Below are positions 43,320 through 53,200 of a stretch of DNA of 64,000 nt, in pieces. Position 1 is the stretch's first letter. Every line of letters starts with the position of its first letter. The notes beneath the pieces were generated by a model. That model ran no database searches. It saw only the letters and a program-made list of their open reading frames with translations, and was not told the DNA's origin. Origin of the DNA: Phycisphaerae bacterium. GTDB taxonomy: Bacteria > Planctomycetota > Phycisphaerae > Phycisphaerales > UBA1924. A program made the position numbers and the translations under genes. The stretch is from positions 1 through 64,000 of the forward strand of contig JAUIHS010000006.1 of NCBI GenBank assembly GCA_030432255.1, read 5' to 3'.

Positions 43320-44507
43320 ATGACGAGCGCTCCCACCGGACCCGCCCCGACCGCCGCGAAGACGACCGACCCCCTCGCCCTGATCGACGTTGATCACGCC
43401 CGCTTCTATGTGGGCAACGCGAAGCAGGCCGCCTTCTTCTACGCCTATACCTTCGGCTTCCAGATCGAGCAGTACTCCGACCTCACAACCGGAAGCCGCG
43501 AAGAGGCGAGCTACCTCCTGACCCAGGGCAACATCCGCCTCCTGCTCACCACCGGCATCACACCCGATCACGCGGCCCAGAAGGAAGTGGAACTGTACGG
43601 TGACGGCATCAAGGACATCGCCCTGTCCGTGCACGACGCCACGGCTGCCTGGGAGCGCGCCGTCGCCAACGGCGGCAAGTCGGCGTACGAACCTGTCACC
43701 TACTCCGATGAGCACGGCTCTGTTACCACCGCCGGCATCGAGACGTACGGCCGCGTCATCCACTCGTTCGTGAGCCGGACCGGTGCCTATGACCTCCAGA
43801 ACGTCAAGGAGGGCCACCCGATTGCTCCCGGCTTCGCGAAGTGCGGTCCCCTCGGGATCAACGACTTCAACCTCAAGAACCCGTGCGGCCTGAAGTACAT
43901 CGACCACTGCGTCGGCAACGTCGAACTCGGCAGGATGAACCACTGGGTCGACTGGTACGAGCGCGTCCTTGAGTTCAAGATGTTCAAGCACTTCGACGAT
44001 CACGACATCTCCACCGACTACTCGGCCCTGATGTCGAAGGTGATGGCAAGCGGCAACCACCTCATCAAGATGCCCATCAACGAACCCGCCGAGGGCAAGA
44101 AGAAGTCGCAGATCCAGGAGTACCTGGAGTGGCACAACATGACCCCGGGTATCCAGCACCTCGCCCTGCGCACCGATGACGAACTGGCATCCGTGGCCGA
44201 ACTGCGCCGCCGCGGCGTCGACTTCCTCGCCATCCCGGACGTCTACTACGACTCCGTCTGGGATCGTGTCTCCGCTCTCGGCTGGGACGTCAAGGAGGAC
44301 CACGAGCGGATCAAGGATCTCGGCATCCTCGTCGACGCCGATGACGAGGGCTACCTCCTTCAACTCTTCACCAAGCCGCTCCAGGATCGGCCGACACTCT
44401 TCTTCGAGATCATCTGCCGTCGCGGCAGCCAGTCCTTCGGCAAGGGCAACTTCAAGGCGCTCTTCGAGGCCCTGGAACTCGAACAGGAGCGTCGAGGCAA
44501 CCTGTGA
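43320..44507 (+). CDS. hppD: 4-Hydroxyphenylpyruvate dioxygenase
   Basis: Converts 4-hydroxyphenylpyruvate to homogentisate in tyrosine catabolism. The 395-residue protein has two glyoxalase-fold halves. The iron ligands are His196 (YIDHCVGNVE), His280 (GIQHLALRTDD) and Glu363 (LFFEIICRRG). QLFTKPLQDRPTLFFEII is the family's strongest signature. The start at 43320 follows GGAGG; a frame from 43269 is less supported. It is the first gene after a good promoter and an Lrp-like site. Homogentisate dioxygenase lies two genes downstream. Confidence 0.97.
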   Translation: MTSAPTGPAPTAAKTTDPLALIDVDHARFYVGNAKQAAFFYAYTFGFQIEQYSDLTTGSREEASYLLTQGNIRLLLTTGITPDHAAQKEVELYGDGIKDIALSVHDATAAWERAVANGGKSAYEPVTYSDEHGSVTTAGIETYGRVIHSFVSRTGAYDLQNVKEGHPIAPGFAKCGPLGINDFNLKNPCGLKYIDHCVGNVELGRMNHWVDWYERVLEFKMFKHFDDHDISTDYSALMSKVMASGNHLIKMPINEPAEGKKKSQIQEYLEWHNMTPGIQHLALRTDDELASVAELRRRGVDFLAIPDVYYDSVWDRVSALGWDVKEDHERIKDLGILVDADDEGYLLQLFTKPLQDRPTLFFEIICRRGSQSFGKGNFKALFEALELEQERRGNL

Positions 44508-44543
44508 CGCCTACCATCCGGTGACTCCTCACGGAGGACTCAC

Positions 44544-44825
44544 ATGACATCTGACGAACCATCTCCGGGGAACAACATGACGATTGAAGATCTGCGCACC
44601 GCATGGAAACGCGAGCCCTTCTGCCCATTTCGCATCAACCTCTCAGACGGGCGAAGCCTGACCGTGCCCCACCCTGACTTTCTCGCGATTCCACCCGCAC
44701 GCAGATGCTTTGTCCTGTTCAGTCAAGACCGGGCAACCGAATACGACGTGATCGATGTGCGGCACGTCACATCAATCACTCTCGATGATCCGCCAGCCAA
44801 CGGTCACGCCACACAGGACAATTGA
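44544..44825 (+). CDS. Small conserved-type protein between hppD and hmgA
   Basis: A 93-residue soluble protein. MTIEDLRTAWKREPFCPFRI, DGRSLTVPHPDFLAIPP and EYDVIDVRHVTSI form a pattern I recognise from short hypothetical proteins in many bacteria (AL....PFRPF.I.L.DGR...V.HPDF.A). Function unknown. A second Met twelve codons in could be the true start. It sits 36 bases after hppD and 51 before hmgA and is probably in the same transcript. Confidence 0.65.
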   Translation: MTSDEPSPGNNMTIEDLRTAWKREPFCPFRINLSDGRSLTVPHPDFLAIPPARRCFVLFSQDRATEYDVIDVRHVTSITLDDPPANGHATQDN

Positions 44826-44876
44826 ACGACACCCCCCGTCGCAGCAAGGCGACGCGTTCCGAAGAAGGATACGAGC

Positions 44877-46208
44877 ATGCCCTACTACACCAAGATGGGA
44901 AACCTCCCGAAAAAGCGCCACGTCCAGTTCCGCCGACCGGACGGCGCCCTCTACTCCGAGGAACTCTTCGGCACCGAAGGCTTCGTCGGACCCACCAGCA
45001 CGCTCTATCACATTCATCCGCCCACCCAGGTCGCCGGCTGGAACACGCTCTATGAGACCAGGCCCGAGTACGTCGAAACGACGACCATGCGGATGCGGCA
45101 CCTCAAGACCATGAACATGCCGGCGATGGGCGACCCCGTCTCCGGTCGTGTCGTCATACTCGGCAACAGTGACGTCGAGATGGCGATGTGCACACCCGCC
45201 GAGCAGATGGACTACCACTTCAAGAACGGCCAGGGTGACGAGTGCATCTTCGTCCATTACGGCCGCGGCACCCTTTACAGCATGTTCGGCACGCTGCCCT
45301 TCCACGAGAAGGACTACATCGTGATCCCCAAGGGCACCATCTACCGGATGGAGTTCGAGGAACTTCCCGATGAGCGTCGCCCGGAGGGGCTTACGAAGGA
45401 AGAGATGCCGTACGGGCGTTTTGTCTGTTTCGAGACATGCAACGCCAGCCACATCCTGCCACCGCCGCGATACATCTCGAAGAAGACATCCCAGTTCCTG
45501 GAGCACGCCCCCTACTGCGAGCGTGATCTTCGTCTGCCGGAACTGCCGTTGACGTACGACGAGCTCGGCGACTTCGAGGTGCGCATCAAGGCGCTCGACT
45601 GTGTTCATTCGTACACGTACCACTACCACCCGCTCGACGTTGTCGGCTGGGATGGCTGCTACTACCCCTACTGCTTCAACATCGACGACTTCGCGCCGAT
45701 CGTGGGCAAACTGCACATGCCGCCGCCCATCCACCAGACCTTCGAGGGGCACAACTTCGTGATCTGCTCCTTCTGCCCGCGCATGCTGGACTTCCACCCG
45801 GAGGCGGTCGTGGTGCCGTACAACCACTCCAACATCGACTCCGACGAAGTCCTCTATTACGTCGAGGGCAACTACAAGGCGCGCAAGGGCATCAACGTGG
45901 GCTCCGTGTCACTCCACCCGCAGGGCATCCCGCACGGCCCGCATCCCGGCACCGTCGAGAAGTCTCTCGGTGCGAAGTTCACCGATGAACTGGCCGTGAT
46001 GTGCGACACCTTCCGGCCGCTCCTGCCGACGAAGCAGGCACTCGAACTCGACGACCCGGCGTATCCCGAGAGTTGGAAGGAGGGTCACTACCCCCTCCAC
46101 AAGGACCGTCTCCACAGGGAGGACGGCTTCCCGGTGAACGGCGACGCTTCCGTGCACACGAATGGCACCGGTGCCCCCGCGGATGGGAAGACGAACGTCT
46201 GGACGTGA
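44877..46208 (+). CDS. hmgA: Homogentisate 1,2-dioxygenase
   Basis: Opens the ring of homogentisate to maleylacetoacetate, the step after HPPD. The 443-residue cupin-fold protein contains TLYHIHPPTQVAGW, LHMPPPIHQTFEGHNFVICS, VPYNHSNIDSDEVLYYVEGN and HPQGIPHGPHPG. The last two segments provide the His, Glu and His iron ligands expected in this family. The start ATG follows GAAGGA. Fumarylacetoacetase and maleylacetoacetate isomerase are not in the window. Length and motif order are normal. Confidence 0.94.
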   Translation: MPYYTKMGNLPKKRHVQFRRPDGALYSEELFGTEGFVGPTSTLYHIHPPTQVAGWNTLYETRPEYVETTTMRMRHLKTMNMPAMGDPVSGRVVILGNSDVEMAMCTPAEQMDYHFKNGQGDECIFVHYGRGTLYSMFGTLPFHEKDYIVIPKGTIYRMEFEELPDERRPEGLTKEEMPYGRFVCFETCNASHILPPPRYISKKTSQFLEHAPYCERDLRLPELPLTYDELGDFEVRIKALDCVHSYTYHYHPLDVVGWDGCYYPYCFNIDDFAPIVGKLHMPPPIHQTFEGHNFVICSFCPRMLDFHPEAVVVPYNHSNIDSDEVLYYVEGNYKARKGINVGSVSLHPQGIPHGPHPGTVEKSLGAKFTDELAVMCDTFRPLLPTKQALELDDPAYPESWKEGHYPLHKDRLHREDGFPVNGDASVHTNGTGAPADGKTNVWT

Positions 46209-46210
46209 TT

Positions 46211-46238
46211 GAGCTTGGAGATTGGAGCTTGGAGATTG
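46211..46238. repeat. Two tandem copies of a 14-base unit
   Basis: GAGCTTGGAGATTG occurs twice in direct succession just after the hmgA stop, and a related AGCTTGGGGATTGGG lies after the LptD gene near 53488. Nearby, 46310-46340 is rich in GAAGC/AGCAA repeats. Function unknown. Confidence 0.6.
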
Positions 46239-46352
46239 AGAGTTGACCGGCCTCGCCCGCGACCGCGTGTGCGTCGACGCTCTTCACCACCGCCTCCGCC
46301 AGTTGCGTGATGCAAGAAGCTAGAAGCAAAAGCAAGAAGCCAGCCCCCCCTC

Positions 46353-48023
46353 TCAATCCCCCGGCTCACAGAGGCACGAACTGGTCGGGCGGTCCTCGTG
46401 ACTGATGCGGGCGAACGCTGCGTCAACCCGGTTGGCCAGCGCCCCCGCCTCCGCGCGTCGGCCCTGCTGCTCCAGTGACTGCTTCAGTCCAAGCAACGAC
46501 CAGCCGTTGCCCGGGTGCGCGATCTGATCTTCTCGATACAACTTCTCCGCTCGCTCATACTCGCCCGCTGACATCAGCAATGCGCCCATGGCATGGCGAA
46601 CCGGGAGCATCCAGCCCGGCGGCTCGTCGTAGACCAGTCGATCCTCCGCCGCGATACCGCGTTCCAGGGCCGCCCAGGCATCGTCAAGACGCCCCTCGCG
46701 AAAGGCCAGTTCTCCCTCCAGCATCGCGTGAGCGATCGGCAGGACGTCATGGACCTTGTTGGAGAAGATCCACCAGTCGCCCGGGACCTCCTTGACCTGC
46801 TCGTTGAACTTCGCGATCTCGGTGCGCGCTTCCTCAGTCCGGCCCAGTGCCGACAGCGCGATGCCGCGGGCGTAGTAGTGCACAGCCAGCATCACGGGCC
46901 GCTTTGCCGGCGGGGCATCCTCGCGGAGGACATCCTCCCAGCGACCGAAGCGAATCTGCACGTGGTACGTCGTCGGAATGATCCCCTCGATGAGGAACGC
47001 AAACTGATCCAGTGCCGCTTCCGGCAAGGCGGTCTCCAGTCGGCGTGCCGCATCCATGGCGATTTCGTACTGTCCTTCCATCATGGCGGCGAATGCCAGG
47101 AAGTGCACGTTGTGAGCGTGGTAGATCCAGTACATGCCGGGCTCGGTACCCTGTGCGAAGAAGGCCTCATCCGCCTCCACAGCCCGCACGTTGGTTTCAA
47201 CCGCATCCGCATACCGACCGACGCGCGCATAGATGTGCGACGGCATGTGGACGAGGTGACCGGCGCCGGGCACGCGATCTTCGAGACGCTCGGCAGCCGG
47301 CACCGCGCGTTCCGGACTCGGCCCCGCCTCCAGCGCGTGGATGTACAGGTGACAGCCCTGCGGATGATGCGGATCCAGTTGCAGCACGCGCTCGAGCACT
47401 CCGACAAAGACCTCGGTGTTGCCCTTCGGCGCCTTGCTCTCGGTCCAGTAGTCCCACGGCTGGAGATTCATCAACGACTCGGCATACAGCACACCGACAT
47501 CGGGTTGATCCGGAAACGCCGCCCAGACCTGGGCCATCTCCGACGCATACGCCTCGTCGATCGGACGCTGCTCGGGCGGAACGGACGCCGGGCAGCGAGC
47601 CTCGATCGCCCTGACCAGCGCAAACTCCAGCGCCGATTCGTCATCAAGACGCAGGCGCGCCTGTTGCAGCGCCATCCGGCAGTCATGCCACTGCCCTTCC
47701 GTCACCTCGGGCACATTGATGTGCATCCCGCTCGCGTACGCGATACCCCACCAGGGCATCGCGGCTTCAGGATCGCGCGCGGCCGCCTCGCGGAACGAGC
47801 GGATCGCTTCACCGTGATTGAAGCCGTAGACGAGTTGCAGACCCTGATCGAACCAGCGCTGAGCCTCCGCGGAATCCGTCGTAATCGGCAGGTGATACGC
47901 CTGCACAGTCTCCGACAGAACCGCCCCCGTCGATCCCGGCACCACGCTGGTCCGAGCGACGCCCGAACAACCAACGGCTGCACTCAGTACACTCATCATC
48001 ACAAGCTTCAGAATCGGGCGCAT
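46353..48023 (-). CDS. TPR-repeat lipoprotein
   Basis: A 556-residue lipoprotein: signal sequence MRPILKLVMMSVLSAAVGC with lipidated Cys19. The rest is TPR repeats, starting SAEAQRWFDQGLQLVYGFNH and EAIRSFREAAARDPEAAMPW, with aromatic- and His-rich inserts (HLVHMPSHIYARVGRY, MYWIYHAHNVHFLAFA). Similar proteins are, as far as I recall, found in acidobacteria and planctomycetes without known function. The Shine-Dalgarno GAGGAGG gives the start at 48023. It stands alone between hmgA (convergent) and the phosphatidyltransferase gene (divergent). Confidence 0.8.
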   Translation of the reverse strand: MRPILKLVMMSVLSAAVGCSGVARTSVVPGSTGAVLSETVQAYHLPITTDSAEAQRWFDQGLQLVYGFNHGEAIRSFREAAARDPEAAMPWWGIAYASGMHINVPEVTEGQWHDCRMALQQARLRLDDESALEFALVRAIEARCPASVPPEQRPIDEAYASEMAQVWAAFPDQPDVGVLYAESLMNLQPWDYWTESKAPKGNTEVFVGVLERVLQLDPHHPQGCHLYIHALEAGPSPERAVPAAERLEDRVPGAGHLVHMPSHIYARVGRYADAVETNVRAVEADEAFFAQGTEPGMYWIYHAHNVHFLAFAAMMEGQYEIAMDAARRLETALPEAALDQFAFLIEGIIPTTYHVQIRFGRWEDVLREDAPPAKRPVMLAVHYYARGIALSALGRTEEARTEIAKFNEQVKEVPGDWWIFSNKVHDVLPIAHAMLEGELAFREGRLDDAWAALERGIAAEDRLVYDEPPGWMLPVRHAMGALLMSAGEYERAEKLYREDQIAHPGNGWSLLGLKQSLEQQGRRAEAGALANRVDAAFARISHEDRPTSSCLCEPGD

Positions 48024-48143
48024 GGAGCCTCCTCGGGTTGCAGTCATCTCACCTTCTCACATGGTGGCGCAAACGAGAAACCCCGAGTGCCACATTCCGA
48101 GAGAAAAAGCAAGCCCCTGCCCTGAAGCAAGGAACTGCATGCC

Positions 48144-48818
48144 ATGCGAACCTCGCACTCCGTCCTCGACCCAATCATCTTCCCCCTCGTCAAACCCCTC
48201 TACCGCGTATTGCACATCCCGCGGCGATTCCCGCCCGAAGGGATCGTGCTCATCGGCCACCTCGCCGCCATACTCGGTGCCGCGGGCTTCGCGTACTCCA
48301 CGACCTACTGGTGGGCAGGACTCATCGCCGCCGCCGGGGTCATTGCCAATCACATCGCGGACATGGTGGACGGGACCCACGCACGCACCACGGGTCAGTG
48401 CCGCAACGGCGGCGAACTCCTTGACCACTTCACCGACCCCCTCTCATTCTCGTACTACATGATCGGCCTCGGATTCGCCGCCGCGGAACCCGCCCTTGCC
48501 CTGCCCGCACTTCTCGCCGTCATGGCGACCGCCGTGCTCACCAACATCCGCGCGAAGATCACCGGCAACTTCACACTCGCCGCGTTCGGCCCCACCGAGT
48601 TCAAGGCTCTGCTCGTGGCGCTCGGCACCGCACTCGCCGTCGTCACCGCAACCGCTCCCCAGCACGCCACCCCCGCGGCGTGGTACGCCCTCCTCACCCT
48701 CGGCGTCATCGGCACCCTCTATCTCTTCATCGCCGTCCCTCGCGCCGTACGTGACGTCAATCGCAACGGCCCGCAACCCGACACCACCGAATGGCAACTC
48801 AAGGCAGATGAGAGTTGA
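48144..48818 (+). CDS. CDP-alcohol phosphatidyltransferase family protein
   Basis: A 224-residue membrane enzyme with about five to six helices. The complete CDP-alcohol transferase motif DG-x2-AR-x8-G-x3-D-x3-D is present at residues 76-98 (Asp76, Gly77, Ala80, Arg81, Gly90, Asp94, Asp98). It transfers a phosphatidyl group from a CDP-linked donor to an alcohol. Whether the product is phosphatidylglycerol phosphate, phosphatidylinositol-type or another lipid cannot be told. The following membrane-protein gene is 65 bases downstream on the same strand. Confidence 0.85.
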   Translation: MRTSHSVLDPIIFPLVKPLYRVLHIPRRFPPEGIVLIGHLAAILGAAGFAYSTTYWWAGLIAAAGVIANHIADMVDGTHARTTGQCRNGGELLDHFTDPLSFSYYMIGLGFAAAEPALALPALLAVMATAVLTNIRAKITGNFTLAAFGPTEFKALLVALGTALAVVTATAPQHATPAAWYALLTLGVIGTLYLFIAVPRAVRDVNRNGPQPDTTEWQLKADES

Positions 48819-48883
48819 TCACCGCCGTGCATCCTCTTAACCTCAGAACATTCACCACACCACCACATACCCGGGGTGATTCA

Positions 48884-49336
48884 ATGCTTGATATCCAACG
48901 AGATTCCGGAATGCGCTATTACGCCGTGCCGCTGATCATCATCGGCGCCAGCATTGTCGTCGCCGCCATCCTCAGCGCCCTCTTCGGAAACCTCGCGGTC
49001 GGCCTGGTCGCCTATGGCATCTGGCTGGGTGTCTATACGGCCGTGAGCCTCACCGTCTTCATGGTGCTCTGCCTCATGTGGATCGGTGTCGATTCACTCG
49101 GACTCTCACTGCTGAACGTTGCCGCGGCGGCTGCCGCCACAGCAATGTTCCACGTCGCCTGGACCCTGATCATACCGGTAGGCGGCTTGATCCAGTCGAT
49201 CGCCGTCTTCCTCTTCTACGCTTCCGTCCTCGCGAAGCTCGCGGATATCGACTGGGGAGAAGCCATGATCGTCGGCCTCCTGACCAACGTCATCTTCGCC
49301 ATCATCTTCATAGTGCTGCTCACCAACATCCTATGA
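48884..49336 (+). CDS. Polytopic membrane protein, unknown
   Basis: A 150-residue protein with about four to five membrane helices and almost no soluble part, ending in IFAIIFIVLLTNIL. No family recognised. The start at 48884 is chosen because the first helix begins 12 residues later; the open frame reaches back to 48815, overlapping the phosphatidyltransferase stop. The leader GGGGTGATTCA gives a weak ribosome-binding site. Confidence 0.6.
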   Translation: MLDIQRDSGMRYYAVPLIIIGASIVVAAILSALFGNLAVGLVAYGIWLGVYTAVSLTVFMVLCLMWIGVDSLGLSLLNVAAAAAATAMFHVAWTLIIPVGGLIQSIAVFLFYASVLAKLADIDWGEAMIVGLLTNVIFAIIFIVLLTNIL

Positions 49337-49361
49337 GCACCCCGGCGAGAAGGGCCAGGCT

Positions 49362-50189
49362 CTAGTACCTGAAGTGCTTGATCCGTTCGCCCTTGGTCTC
49401 GATGTCCGTCATGGCATCAATCCCCAGTTCGAGATGCACATCGAGCCAGTTCTTCGTCACCCGCGCATCGCTCTCTTCCGTCTTCACGCCCTCCGGGGTC
49501 ACCGGAACGTCTGACACCAGCAGCAATGCACCGCGCGCGATCTCGTTGTGGTGCCCGACAATGAAGATCGTTGCCGTCTCCATGTCGATGCCGATGCACG
49601 TCATCCGCTGAAGACGATGCAGGAACTCGGTGTCATGTTCCCACACCCGGCGATTCGTCGTGTAGACCACACCCGTCCGGTAGTCCAGCGACCGCTCCAC
49701 CAGTTTGTCCGATACGAACTTGTGCAGCTTGAATGAGGGCAGGGCTGGTACCTGCGGCGGAAAGTAGTCATCACTCGTACCCTCGCCGCGAATAGCCGCG
49801 ATGGGCAGGATGAAGTGCCCGATCTCGGTGGAGGCCTTGAGGCCGCCACACTTGCCGAGGAAGAGCACACCCTTGGGGTGCACAGCGATCAGGAGATCCA
49901 TGATCGTGGCGGCGTTCGCTGAACCGATGCCGAAGTTGATCATCGTCACGCCGGAGCTGTTGGTCGCCGCCTGCATCGGCCGGTCATCACCGTAGACGTC
50001 GCAGCCGAAGCGCTCGGCGAAGGCCTGCACGTAGTTGCGGAAGTTGGTCAGCAGGATGTACTTGCCGAACCGCTCGAGCGGCATGCCCGTGTATCGAGGC
50101 AGCCAGTTTCGCGCGAGCCCCATCCGGTCCGGCGCTGCCCTCGGAATCGATCCCTCACTCTCAATCTGATCATGTACATCCTGGTCCAT
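49362..50189 (-). CDS. amn: AMP nucleosidase
   Basis: Hydrolyses AMP to adenine and ribose 5-phosphate. The 275-residue protein is of the short type lacking the N-terminal domain of the E. coli enzyme. It has the phosphorylase-superfamily core: NWLPRYTGMPLERFGKYILL, TMINFGIGSANAATIMDLL, LFLGKCGGLK, GEGTSDDYFPPQVPALPSF, YTTNRRVWEHD, and DMETATIF with the purine-binding Glu. ATG at 50189 or 50198 are both possible. It is divergent from the LptD gene, 93 bases apart. Confidence 0.92.
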   Translation of the reverse strand: MDQDVHDQIESEGSIPRAAPDRMGLARNWLPRYTGMPLERFGKYILLTNFRNYVQAFAERFGCDVYGDDRPMQAATNSSGVTMINFGIGSANAATIMDLLIAVHPKGVLFLGKCGGLKASTEIGHFILPIAAIRGEGTSDDYFPPQVPALPSFKLHKFVSDKLVERSLDYRTGVVYTTNRRVWEHDTEFLHRLQRMTCIGIDMETATIFIVGHHNEIARGALLLVSDVPVTPEGVKTEESDARVTKNWLDVHLELGIDAMTDIETKGERIKHFRY

Positions 50190-50282
50190 GCCCACCATCC
50201 TACCCCACACACAGGCCTCACACACCACCATCGACAGATTCCCCAGACGCCCCTTCTTCGCCACTTGTGATCCCCCGCCCGG

Positions 50283-53200
50283 ATGCGTAGCATCGGCCCC
50301 GTGCCGGCACGAATCACGCCACGATCGGTCCCGAACCGCAGACATCGCGGCTCCGCGCTCGCCGCAAGGGTGTGCGCCGGCATCCTCGCTCTCGCCGCGG
50401 CTGCAGGGGCCTTGGCTCAGGTCACACCCATTGACGGGCGGGACTTCTCTCAGATCAATCTCCCCGCCCAGCCTCAGGAGGAATCTGTCCTGATCCGCGC
50501 CAGCACGGCCGCGCGGTGGACGGACCGCCAGACCAACCGCCTGTTCATCGAAGGTGATGTGGACGTCTCGATCGGCCCCTACCGTTTCCTTGCCGATCGC
50601 GCCGTCATCTGGCTCGAACCCGTGAGCGTCGGCGAAGAGCATGGTGACCAGATCGCGGTGTACTTCGAGAATGTCCGGGTGCCCGGTGGTGAGGCCAGCC
50701 TCGCCCAACGTGCGGACCGCCTGCTCGTCACCGCCATCACGTATGGCGAACCGGTTCGACTGCGGGTGGACCGTCTTGACGAGGGACGCCCCGACGATCG
50801 CCTGATCTCGGACGCCGAAGCGCGACTCGCCCGATACCTGCGCACCGTCGTCGCCCCGCCCATCGCCGCCGACCCCCTCGATGTCGACACCATTCCACCT
50901 TCCATGGAACGCATGGAGCGCCTCAGTCGGGCCGTCGGCGATGTCTACGAACCGATTCCATGGGAGCGGAACCCGGAGGTCGCAGCGCTGCTCGCCAACG
51001 ACGATCGCGGCCTGGAACCCGCCGAGCGCGATGCTCCCATCTTCGCGAAGGACGCCATCATCTCCCTCTCAGCGCCCGAGACCCAGGCGATCAACATCGA
51101 GGGCGATCGCCAGGCGATCGTGCTGACGGAGGGCGTCGCGGTGCAGTATCAGCCGGTCGACGACTCACGCCCGCTCCAGATTCGAGCCGATCGAGCAGTG
51201 GTCTTCCTGAACAAGGCGGACTCGGACTTCGGGAGCTACACCGTCGAAGACGTCGAGGGACTCTTCCTCGAAGGCGACGTGCTTGTCACCAATGGACGCT
51301 ATACCGTCCGCGGCAGCCAGGTCTATTACGACGTGACCGGCAACCAGGCGATCATTCTCGACAGCGTGCTCTCCGCATACGACCGTCGCACGGGGACGCC
51401 CCTCTATGTGCGGGCGGACTCGATCCGGCAGATCTCCGAACGGCAGTGGACTGCGGGCGAGGTCCTGCTTTCCAACGTCGCCTTCGCCGAGCCTCACTTC
51501 TCCATCGGGGCTCGCAACATCACCATCACGCAACTTCCGGACGAAGGCGGCGCCACCGATGCTGTTGATGGTGACCAGTTGCAGACCTACGCCTCGGGCG
51601 GCGATGTCACCGGGCGGCGGCATGTCTTCGAAGCGGACGCCTTCGGCTTCCGCATCGGAACAAGCGAACTCCTGACGCTCCGTGGCGTCAAGACCGAGTT
51701 CCGCTCCACGCCCCTCCGCCGCTTTTCGACGGAGACGACATCAGGCGCACCACTCATCAAGACGCGTTGGGATCTCTACGCACTGCTCGGCGCCGAAGAG
51801 CCGCGCGGCAACAGTGCCTCACTGCTCGTCGACGGCTATTTCAGTCGAGGACCGGCGCTCGGACTCGATTTCTCCTGGGACAACCGCGATACGTCCGGAT
51901 CGCTGCTTGCCTATGGCATCTGGGACAACGGCGAAGATCAACTCACCAGCGGCGCCGAGATCGATCATGACGACGAACTTCGCGGCACCGTTCTTGCCGA
52001 TCAGGTATGGCGACTCAGCCGCGACTGGACGCTCTACCTTGAGGCCGCCTACATCTCCGATGAGACGTTCGTCGATGCGTTCTTCGAGGAGATGGCCGAA
52101 TCCCGGCGCGAATTCCTGACCGGTCTGTATGCCCGGCGGCGTGGCGCCTTCAACTCGTCCTTCACGCTTGAAGCGCGGGGCACGGTCCATGACTTCGTTC
52201 CCAACGAGTATCTCCTGCAGAGCCTCGGCTATCAGACACAGCACCTTCCCGAGGTTGCCTACCGGGCGATCGGTGTCGACCTCTTTGACCAGTTCCTGTC
52301 GTACACCGGTGAAGTGCGAATCGGTCGGGTCGACAACGTCTTCTCTGAGCCGCTCGCGCGCGAACTGGGATTCGATCGGCGCCGTCGTTCCCGCGCAGCA
52401 CTGGGACTCGAGCCCAACGAGAGCGTCGCCAACCGCCTGCGTCGCCTGCACGTGCCCGAGTCCGACGTCCTGCGCTTCGACACGCGGCACTCCGTGGAAC
52501 TGCCGATCAAGGCTGGTGCACTGAACGTCGTCCCCTTCGCTTCGGGGCGATTCACGGCCTATGACCAGGACTTCGATCAGTTCAACAGCCAGGCCGACGA
52601 GAGCTGGCGGGCATGGGGAGCCGTTGGCGTTCGCATCGCGACCTCACTGACGCACATCAACAATGCGATCAAGTCCCGTCTCTTCGACATCGATCGCATC
52701 CGTCACATCATCGAGCCGTCCGTCACGCTGTGGCATGCCGATACGACAATCGCTCAGCATGAACTGCCCGTATTCGATGATGAAGTGGAGTCCCTCGCCG
52801 ATGGATCAGCGATCAGTCTCGGGCTGCGCAATACCTGGCAGACCAAGCGCGGCGGTTCCGGCAGGGAGCACACGGTCAACATCCTGACGATGAACACCAA
52901 CGTGGTCTGGTCGTCGAGCGAAGTGGATACCGAGTCGCCCTTCGGCTTCTTCGACGACACCCGTCCAGAGTTGTCCCGACTCGGCCGGTTCGTTCGCAAC
53001 GACACCGTCTGGCAGGTCACGGACGCCCTCGCGCTCACCAATGATCTGCTCTACGACACCGATGAAGGCAATATGGCACGCCTGACCGTGGGCGCACTGC
53101 TCGATCATGGCTACGGCATGTCGAGCTTCGTTGAGTACCGGGACCTCGATCCGATCGGAGCCCGACGCCTTCGTGCCGGCGCTCGTTATGAACTGACCCG

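Noticed and set aside
46593..48125. 510-codon open frame antisense to the TPR lipoprotein gene
   Set aside because: Shadow of a well-supported gene with lipobox and TPR repeats on the minus strand.
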